Source: CAYLZW01 sp964388085 (lineage in GTDB: Bacteria; Myxococcota; UBA727; CAYLZW01). From it: a stretch of DNA of 10,949 nt. The DNA lies in assembly GCA_964388085.1 (NCBI GenBank), contig CAYLZW010000204.1:1-10949 (forward strand), given 5' to 3'. Position 1 is the first letter of the stretch. Each line of letters opens with the position of its first letter. The notes beneath the pieces were generated by a model that did no database searches, was not told the origin of the DNA, and saw nothing but the letters and a program-made list of their open reading frames with translations. Position numbers and translations under genes: made by a program. This document shows, piece by piece, positions 6,152 through 10,949 of the stretch.

Positions 6152-8656
6152 ATGAGCCGAGCCGTACGCCTGAAAGCCCCCGCCGCCGTCGCCGTGAAGC
6201 CGCAAGCGCTCGCGCGGCGCTTTTTGACCTTCGTCGCCGAGCAGTTCCCCTTCGCGCTCCCCCTCGCGCGCGAGGCTTGGGCCGCGGCCGGTAGTGAAGC
6301 CGACAAGCCCGACGAGCTGCGCGCGCTCGGCGATCGCGTGCTCGCCGCCCTCGTCGCGCGCACGACGCCGGACGTGAGCGATCTCGACGAGACCACCCCC
6401 ATGGTGGACGCGCGCGTGCGCTTCGCCGACGAGAGGTTGCGCCTCGAGGTGGCGGTGGAGGGCTTCTTCGAGCGGGAGGCGCTGCGGGCGAGCTTCACGG
6501 GCGACGAGAAGCGCTGGATGCTGAACGGCATCATCCTGACGCGCGCGGTCGACAACCGCATGAAGCACATCTTCCTCTCGGGCGAGCTCAAGTACGGAGA
6601 GCTCGGCTTCCAGGGCAAGGGCTTCCGCTCGACGGGGCAAGAGGCCATCTACGCCGCCGCCTTGCGCCTTCGTCGCGGACCCGAGCACCGACACGGCGGC
6701 ACGTGGCGCGGTGACGTCGTGGCGCCGCTCATCCGGGACCTCGGCGTGTCGCTCGCCTTCAGTGACGACGTCGCCATGGCGCTGAACGCGCAGGCCGGCA
6801 AGGAAGGCGCGCCGCTGAACGGCAAGGACCTCCACCTCGGCTCGCCCGAGCACGGCGTCCTGTTCGCCGCCGCGCCGCTCACCATCGCGACCTGTACGGT
6901 GACCGGCGCCGGGCTCGCCATGAAGCTGCGCGGCGAGGACCGCGTCGGCGTCAGCTTCATCGGCGAAGGCGGCAGCTCGCTCGGCGAGTGGCACGAGGCG
7001 ATCAACATCGCGGCGGCGCGCAAGCTGCCCGTGATCTATTGCCTGCAGAACAACCAGACGGCGCTGTCGACGCCCGTGCACGATCAGTCGGCCGTGCGTA
7101 CCTTCGCCGACAAGGCGGTCGGCTACGGCGTCCCGCACGTCACCGTCGACGGCACGGACCCGGAGCAGCTCGCGGCCACCTTCGCCTGGGCCGCCGAGCG
7201 CGCGCGCCAAGGGCGTGGCCCGGTGCTCATCGAGGTCGTCGCCATGCGCATGTGCGGTCACGCGCACCACGACGACATGCTCTATCTCGGCGGCGATCCG
7301 CCGCTGTCCTTCGAGCTGCCGAAGGCGCCCGACAAGGGCTACGCCGACGCTGAGCGCTACCGCGCCTGGGCCGAGCGTGATCCGCTCTCGAGCTACGCGC
7401 GCAAGCTCACGGCCGAAGGCGTCGTCACGGCTGACGACGTGGAGCGCATGAAGGCCGACGCGCTGAGGCGCTGTGACGAGGCCATGCAGGACATCCTCGC
7501 GCGGCCGTGGCCAAAGGGGGAGCTCGCCGGCCAGGGCGTCACCAGCGACGGAAGCACGCTTTCCCATCCGGGCCCCGACGCGCCCTTGCCGCTCGTCAGT
7601 GTGAGCGAGCACAGCGCCGCGCCCGCCGACGGCAGCGATCCCGTCACAGAGCCCGCGCCGGAATTCTCGCCCAAGGGCACGACCTATCTCGAGGCGGTGG
7701 CGCGCGGCATCGACGACGCGCTGAAGGCGTACCCCGAGAGCTTCCTGTTCGGCGAGGACGTCGGCTGGCCCTACGGCAACGCGTTCCTGCTGCTGAAGCC
7801 TCTCGTCGACGAGCACAAGGAGCGCATCTGGAACGCGCCCATCGCGGAGGCCGGCATCATCGGCGCCTGCGTCGGCGCCGCCCTCGAAGGCATGCGGCCC
7901 ATCGGCGAGATGCAGTTCAACGACTTCGTCAGCACCGGCTTCAACGAGCTCGTGAACAACGCGGCCAAGCTGCGCTACCGCACCGGCCAGAGCGTGCCCC
8001 TGGTGCTGCGCATGCCGTGGGGCGGCCTCCGTCGCGCGGGGCCCTATCACTCGCAGGACACCTCGCCGTGGTTCTACCGCAGCTTCGGCCTGCACATCGT
8101 CGCGCCCTCGACGCCACACGACGCGCGCGCGCTCATGATGACGGCGGTCATGAGCGAGGATCCCGTGCTCTATTACGAGCACATCGGCCTCTATCGCGAT
8201 CCGAAGATCAAGCAGCTCCTGGGCGACGATCCGCCCGCGCCCATCCCGCTCGGCCAGGCGGCGTTCCGTCGGCTCGGCGACGATCTCTCGCTCATCAGCT
8301 ACGGCGCCTACGTGCACAAAGCCTATCGCGCGGCCGAGCGCCTCTCGCAGGAGCACGGCGTCAGCTGCGACGTGCTCGACCTGCGCAGCCTCAGCCCGCT
8401 CGACTGGAGCGCCATTCAGAAGACCGTGCAGCGCACCGGCAAGGTGCTGCTCGTCGGTGAGGACAGCCGCACCGGCAGCATCCTCGAGTCCATCGCCGCG
8501 CGCATCAGCGAGGTGCTGTTCGACTGCCTCGACGCTCCCGTGCGCGTGCTCGGCGCCCTCGACGCGCCCGTGCCGTACGCGCCCTCGCTCGAGGACGCCT
8601 ACCTCGTCAGCGACGCGCTCCTCTACGACACGGCGCGCGCGCTGGCGGAGTGGTGA
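6152..8656 (+). CDS. 2-oxoacid dehydrogenase E1 component, fused alpha and beta subunits
   Basis: ATG 6152 has AAGGGA eight bases upstream. The 834-aa protein joins both halves of the thiamine-diphosphate E1 of pyruvate/branched-chain 2-oxoacid dehydrogenase complexes. Residues 1-120 are a family-specific extension. E1-alpha spans about 121-450: STGQEA, then FIGEGGSSLGEWHEAIN with the ThDP/Mg motif GEG at 271-273 and Asn300-Asn301 closing it, and GHAHHDD around His370. The usual motif is GDG, so Glu replaces Asp at 272. A Ser/Pro/Ala-rich linker (about 451-504) leads to E1-beta (505-834): FGEDVGWPYG, PIAEAGIIGACVGAALEGMR with the cofactor-activating Glu566, and GGLRRAGPYHSQ with His633. The enzyme would decarboxylate a 2-oxoacid and transfer the acyl group to lipoyl-E2 in the cytoplasm. 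No E2 or E3 gene is in the window, and the substrate is not decided by sequence. queE begins almost on its stop codon. Confidence 0.93.
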   Translation: MSRAVRLKAPAAVAVKPQALARRFLTFVAEQFPFALPLAREAWAAAGSEADKPDELRALGDRVLAALVARTTPDVSDLDETTPMVDARVRFADERLRLEVAVEGFFEREALRASFTGDEKRWMLNGIILTRAVDNRMKHIFLSGELKYGELGFQGKGFRSTGQEAIYAAALRLRRGPEHRHGGTWRGDVVAPLIRDLGVSLAFSDDVAMALNAQAGKEGAPLNGKDLHLGSPEHGVLFAAAPLTIATCTVTGAGLAMKLRGEDRVGVSFIGEGGSSLGEWHEAINIAAARKLPVIYCLQNNQTALSTPVHDQSAVRTFADKAVGYGVPHVTVDGTDPEQLAATFAWAAERARQGRGPVLIEVVAMRMCGHAHHDDMLYLGGDPPLSFELPKAPDKGYADAERYRAWAERDPLSSYARKLTAEGVVTADDVERMKADALRRCDEAMQDILARPWPKGELAGQGVTSDGSTLSHPGPDAPLPLVSVSEHSAAPADGSDPVTEPAPEFSPKGTTYLEAVARGIDDALKAYPESFLFGEDVGWPYGNAFLLLKPLVDEHKERIWNAPIAEAGIIGACVGAALEGMRPIGEMQFNDFVSTGFNELVNNAAKLRYRTGQSVPLVLRMPWGGLRRAGPYHSQDTSPWFYRSFGLHIVAPSTPHDARALMMTAVMSEDPVLYYEHIGLYRDPKIKQLLGDDPPAPIPLGQAAFRRLGDDLSLISYGAYVHKAYRAAERLSQEHGVSCDVLDLRSLSPLDWSAIQKTVQRTGKVLLVGEDSRTGSILESIAARISEVLFDCLDAPVRVLGALDAPVPYAPSLEDAYLVSDALLYDTARALAEW

Positions 8657-8661
8657 CGACG

Positions 8662-9372
8662 ATGGTCCTGCCGCTGTCCGTCCTGAACGAGAGCGCCGAA
8701 GAGCGCGTGCGCGAGCTCAAGGGTCTGCCGAAGGATCACCTGCTCGTGCACGAGATCTACGCGTCGCTGCAGGGCGAAGGCACGCACACGGGCCTGCCCT
8801 GCGCGTTCGTGAGGACGACGGGATGTCATCTGCGCTGCCGCTATTGCGATACCCCACACGCCTTTCACGAGGGCAAAGAGCGCGCGCTCGACGACGTCGT
8901 CAGCGAGGTGAAGGCGCTCGGGCTGTCGCTCGTCCTCGTCACCGGCGGCGAGCCGCTCTTGCAGCCCGCCACGTTCTCGTTGCTGCGCCGCTTGTGTGAC
9001 GAAGGCATGACGGTGTTGCTCGAGACCTCGGGCGCCGTCAGCACGGAGAAGGTCGACCCTCGCGTCCACGTCATTCTGGACGTGAAGACCCCCGGCTCCG
9101 GCGAGGTGGAGCGCAACGTCGCCGCCAACCTCGAGCGCCTGCGGCCGCACGACGAGGTGAAGCTCGTGCTCTGCAGCGACGAGGACTACGAGTTCGCCAA
9201 GGCGCTGGTGCTCGAGCAAAAGCTGCACGAACGCTGCGCGGTGCTGTTCTCGCCCGAGGCTGAGGGCATGGACAGAGCCGCGCTGGCGGATCGCATCGTC
9301 AAGGATCGCCTGCCGGTGCGCCTGCAGCTCCAACTGCACCGGATCTTGTGGGGCGAACAGCGCGGCGTGTGA
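8662..9372 (+). CDS. queE: 7-carboxy-7-deazaguanine synthase (radical SAM)
   Basis: QueE converts 6-carboxytetrahydropterin to 7-carboxy-7-deazaguanine, the third step towards preQ0, queuosine and other 7-deazapurines. The 236-aa protein shows HEIYASLQGEGTHTG at 30-44, then the radical SAM cluster motif CHLRCRYC (Cys55, Cys59, Cys62; Cx3CxxC) followed by Asp63. TGGEPLLQ lies at 94-101 for SAM binding, and the C-terminal signature RLQLQLHRILWG ends with RGV. Length and motif order are those of QueE. ATG 8662 is preferred with GGAG 11 nt upstream; GTG 8653, which overlaps the E1 stop (GTGA), is the main alternative. The neighbouring E1 gene is unrelated metabolically, and no queC, queD or queF is nearby. 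Coupling to E1 is probably just operon packing. Confidence 0.95.
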   Translation: MVLPLSVLNESAEERVRELKGLPKDHLLVHEIYASLQGEGTHTGLPCAFVRTTGCHLRCRYCDTPHAFHEGKERALDDVVSEVKALGLSLVLVTGGEPLLQPATFSLLRRLCDEGMTVLLETSGAVSTEKVDPRVHVILDVKTPGSGEVERNVAANLERLRPHDEVKLVLCSDEDYEFAKALVLEQKLHERCAVLFSPEAEGMDRAALADRIVKDRLPVRLQLQLHRILWGEQRGV

Positions 9373-9412
9373 GCCGCCACGACCCCTTTCCTCACGCAGC
9401 GTGTCATGCAAA

Positions 9413-9434
9413 CGGAGGTGCGTTCGCCCCTCCG
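9413..9434 (+). terminator. Weak hairpin after queE
   Basis: CGGAGG (9413-9418) and CCTCCG (9429-9434) are perfect 6-bp arms around ten bases, 40 bp after the queE stop. There is no T-tract. It could end the E1-queE transcript or sit in the leader of the next gene. Confidence 0.22.
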
Positions 9435-9450
9435 CGAGGCCGCTATTCGA

Positions 9451-9474
9451 GGCCGATTCCGAAGCCGATTCCGA
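9451..9474 (+). repeat. Two 12-bp tandem repeat units
   Basis: GGCCGATTCCGA (9451-9462) is followed directly by AGCCGATTCCGA (9463-9474), differing in one base, with a degenerate third copy just before (about 9438-9450). The last unit runs into the GAGGG ribosome site of the H1-like gene. It may be slippage-generated or a binding site. Confidence 0.5.
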
Positions 9475-9484
9475 GGGCACGCCC

Positions 9485-10237
9485 ATGATCGTCCATCGCC
9501 TGCTCGACGCCTTCTTCCGCACCCTCGACGCCGTAGACGCCGTCCGTGATCGAGTCGACCGCGTGCTCGGCCGGGAGCCCGCGCCGGATCCGTGGGCGGT
9601 CGAGTGGCCCCCCGCCGACGTGGACGGGCGCGCCGCTCCTCAGAAGGGCGAGGAGGCGCAGGGCAGCGAAGAGGCGCCCGCCAACAACGGCGGAGCCGCG
9701 AAGTCCTCCCGGAAGCCGGCGGCCGCCAAGAGCGCGACGACGAGCGCGACGAACGGCGTCAGCAAGGAGCCGCCGGCGAAGAAGCCCGTCAAGAAGCCCG
9801 CGGTCGCCAAGAGCACGACCAAGGCGGCCAAGGCCGACGCGGCGGGCAAGAAGTCGCGCAAGGGCTCCGTCGACCGCTCGGGCAAGGACTTCGACTCGCC
9901 GCGCGCGAAGGCCATCTGGGAGTACGTGCGCGACAACCGGCTCGGCGTCGTCACCGAAGAGGCGATGCTCGACGGCAAGAAGGTGCTCGCGCGGGTCTTG
10001 TGGTCGCTCTCCGCCGCCGAGGCCGCGGGCTCCGAGCTCGGCCTCACGACGGCGGACGCGAGCGCGCTCCTGCACCTCGCCGCCCGCATGGAGGTGTACG
10101 CCACCAACATCGGCCGGGCCTGCCGGGACCACGACGAGCTCATCGAGGAGAGCGATCCGGACGGCCGCAGCAAGCGCTATCGTCTGACGGCCAAGGGCAA
10201 GGCGCTGGCCGTCGACATCCCGACGCAGAAGCCGTAG
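9485..10237 (+). CDS. Histone H1-like Lys/Ala-rich protein with C-terminal winged-helix-like domain
   Basis: ATG 9485 is chosen over ATG 9401 because GAGGG (9473-9477) stands 7 nt before it; the product is 250 aa. Residues 1-30 look like an amphipathic helix (MIVHRLLDAFFRTLDAVDAV). Residues about 70-127 are a Lys/Ala/Pro/Ser-rich tail with AKK/PVKKP/AAK motifs, as in bacterial H1-like and AlgP-type proteins that bind DNA without sequence specificity. Residues about 137-245 form a compact domain (SPRAKAIWEYVRDN... RYRLTAKGKAL). It ends in a helix-wing pattern (EESDPDGRSKRYRLTAKG) typical of MarR/PadR-like winged helices. The role is probably nucleoid architecture or transcriptional regulation in the cytoplasm. 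The PilZ gene follows 18 bp later and is likely co-transcribed. The exact family is not recognised. Confidence 0.8.
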   Translation: MIVHRLLDAFFRTLDAVDAVRDRVDRVLGREPAPDPWAVEWPPADVDGRAAPQKGEEAQGSEEAPANNGGAAKSSRKPAAAKSATTSATNGVSKEPPAKKPVKKPAVAKSTTKAAKADAAGKKSRKGSVDRSGKDFDSPRAKAIWEYVRDNRLGVVTEEAMLDGKKVLARVLWSLSAAEAAGSELGLTTADASALLHLAARMEVYATNIGRACRDHDELIEESDPDGRSKRYRLTAKGKALAVDIPTQKP

Positions 10238-10255
10238 CGCAAGAGGAGCTTCACC

Positions 10256-10615
10256 ATGGGCAACGAGAGAGCCGCTCGCTATCCGCTGCGCTTCCCGGTC
10301 GCCTACGACGACGGCGAGGGCTTCATGACCGGCCACGTCGTCGACGTCTCGGAGTCGGGGCTGTTCATCGAGACCACGATGCCGCTCAAGGAGGGGACGC
10401 GCGTGCGCATCACGCCGCTCCTGCCCGAGAAGGCCGGCCTGTTCGAGCTCGAGGCCGAGGTCGTGCGCGCCAAGGAGTACGACCCCGACGTGCTCATGGA
10501 GATGCCGCCGGGTATGGGCGTGCGCTTCGTCTCCGTCAGCGACGAAGAGAAGAAGAACCTGCTGCAGCTCTTCGCCGCCTCCGACGTCGCCAAGAAGCTC
10601 GCCCAGGGCGATTGA
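10256..10615 (+). CDS. Single-domain PilZ protein, c-di-GMP binding
   Basis: This 119-aa protein has a strong ribosome site (GAGGAG, 10243-10248). PilZ domains bind cyclic di-GMP through an RxxxR motif and a downstream D/NxSxxG motif. Both are present: RYPLR (Arg8, Arg12) and DVSESG (Asp30, Ser32, Gly35), followed by LFIET and, near the end, GMGVRFV. It resembles the stand-alone PilZ paralogues that are abundant in myxobacteria (TIGR02266 type, from memory). With all ligand residues present it is likely a functional c-di-GMP receptor, acting on motility, envelope or regulatory partners. The adjacent H1-like gene, 18 bp upstream, is a candidate partner through co-transcription. The C-terminal 25 residues form a Lys-rich helix after the barrel. 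Confidence 0.92.
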   Translation: MGNERAARYPLRFPVAYDDGEGFMTGHVVDVSESGLFIETTMPLKEGTRVRITPLLPEKAGLFELEAEVVRAKEYDPDVLMEMPPGMGVRFVSVSDEEKKNLLQLFAASDVAKKLAQGD

Positions 10616-10672
10616 CCCAGGCGGCTCCGTGCAGCAAGTGCGCGAACAGTCGTGGCCAGCCAGGCCGTGATG

Positions 10673-10698
10673 GCGTCGCGCCGACTCTCGCGCGACGC
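10673..10698 (+). terminator. GC-rich stem-loop, terminator candidate
   Basis: GCGTCGCGC (10673-10681) and GCGCGACGC (10690-10698) form a perfect 9-bp stem with an 8-nt loop, in the 119-bp gap after the PilZ gene. No T-tract follows, but stems of this strength without U-runs are common in GC-rich genomes. It is placed to end the H1-like/PilZ transcript. Confidence 0.4.
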
Positions 10699-10734
10699 GC
10701 CCCATCGCCGGCACTCCGCCGCACGAGGACCGCC

Positions 10735-10949
10735 ATGCGCGCCGATCGCTCCCGCTGCCTTCTCCTCCCTCGCTGTGTCTCGAGCGCGACGGGCGCGCTC
10801 GCCGTGCTGCTGCTGTCGTTCGCGGCCCGCTCGCAAGCGCCGGTGCCGCCCACCGCGCCGGTCGAGGCCGTCCCCGACGACGTCGCCGCCGCCGTCGAGG
10901 CCGCCAGGAAGCCCGACGCGGAGCGAAAGCAGGGGTTCAGCGCCACCGC
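10735..10949 (+). CDS. Exported protein, N-terminal fragment (partial)
   Basis: ATG 10735 follows GAGGA at 10724-10728 and stays open to the right edge (71 codons). The N-terminus is basic (MRADRSR), followed by a hydrophobic core (TGALAVLLLSFAA) and a likely signal peptidase site after RSQA. A Pro/Ala/Val-rich linker (PVPPTAPVEAVPDD) then leads to a charged stretch with ARKPDAERKQGFSATA at the edge. It is an exported protein of unknown function; the visible part has no diagnostic domain. Confidence 0.6.
   Translation, partial: MRADRSRCLLLPRCVSSATGALAVLLLSFAARSQAPVPPTAPVEAVPDDVAAAVEAARKPDAERKQGFSAT

Noticed and set aside
5699..8356. 885-codon open frame on the minus strand
   Set aside because: It lies antisense to the E1 gene, and its Arg/Ala/His-rich translation shows no domain. 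It is the usual shadow frame of a GC-rich gene with strong third-position bias.
9443..10714. 423-codon minus-strand open frame
   Set aside because: It is antisense to the H1-like and PilZ genes, both of which have good ribosome sites and recognisable domains; its own product is low-complexity Arg/Leu/Gly.
1..10949. CRISPR array, tRNA, rRNA, transposase or phage attachment site
   Set aside because: No regularly spaced repeats, tRNA-like cloverleaf, rRNA-like stretch, terminal inverted repeats or transposase/integrase motifs were seen on either strand.

Overview
This is a GC-rich window with tightly packed genes. The organism is probably a myxobacterium-like member of the Myxococcota (former Deltaproteobacteria). 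The inference rests on composition, on secreted or lipoprotein beta-propeller proteins with Asp/Pro-rich linkers, on a lysine/alanine-rich histone H1-like protein with a winged-helix end, on a single-domain PilZ protein, and on an E1 alpha/beta fusion dehydrogenase. No ribosomal or other phylogenetic marker is present, so the placement is an inference.

Layout. (1) Positions 1-721, minus strand: the N-terminal 240 residues of a C45-type Ntn-hydrolase/acyltransferase, cut by the window edge. (2) Positions 722-992: a divergent intergenic region with clustered dyads. (3) Positions 993-4526, plus strand: a two-gene exported module. Its first gene is a metzincin zinc protease with propeller-like C-terminal part that has lost its N-terminal half. 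Its signal peptide survives upstream in another frame. The second gene starts on the protease's stop codon (TGATG) and encodes a PQQ-like beta-propeller lipoprotein. This stretch is visibly less GC-biased than the rest. (4) Positions 4562-5398, minus strand: an unknown exported protein with four Gly/Ala-rich hydrophobic segments, convergent with the lipoprotein gene. (5) Positions 5593-6083, plus strand: a small acidic-basic ORF behind a promoter that looks leaderless, overlapping a minimal nucleotidyltransferase (AbiEii/MNT-like) gene that carries an internal deletion and frame change. (6) Positions 6152-9372, plus strand: a fused 2-oxoacid dehydrogenase E1 alpha-beta gene followed by a nearly overlapping queE. 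(7) Positions 9485-10615, plus strand: an H1-like/winged-helix protein and a PilZ c-di-GMP receptor-like protein. (8) Position 10735 to the end, plus strand: the beginning of another exported protein.

The right half (6152-10615) looks like ordinary housekeeping and regulatory DNA. The left half is accessory in character. Two genes there, the metzincin and the nucleotidyltransferase, each keep recognisable N- and C-terminal pieces in different frames with the middle missing. That is either real gene erosion or assembly collapse, and reads are needed to decide. I see no defence island, CRISPR array, tRNA, rRNA or transposase.
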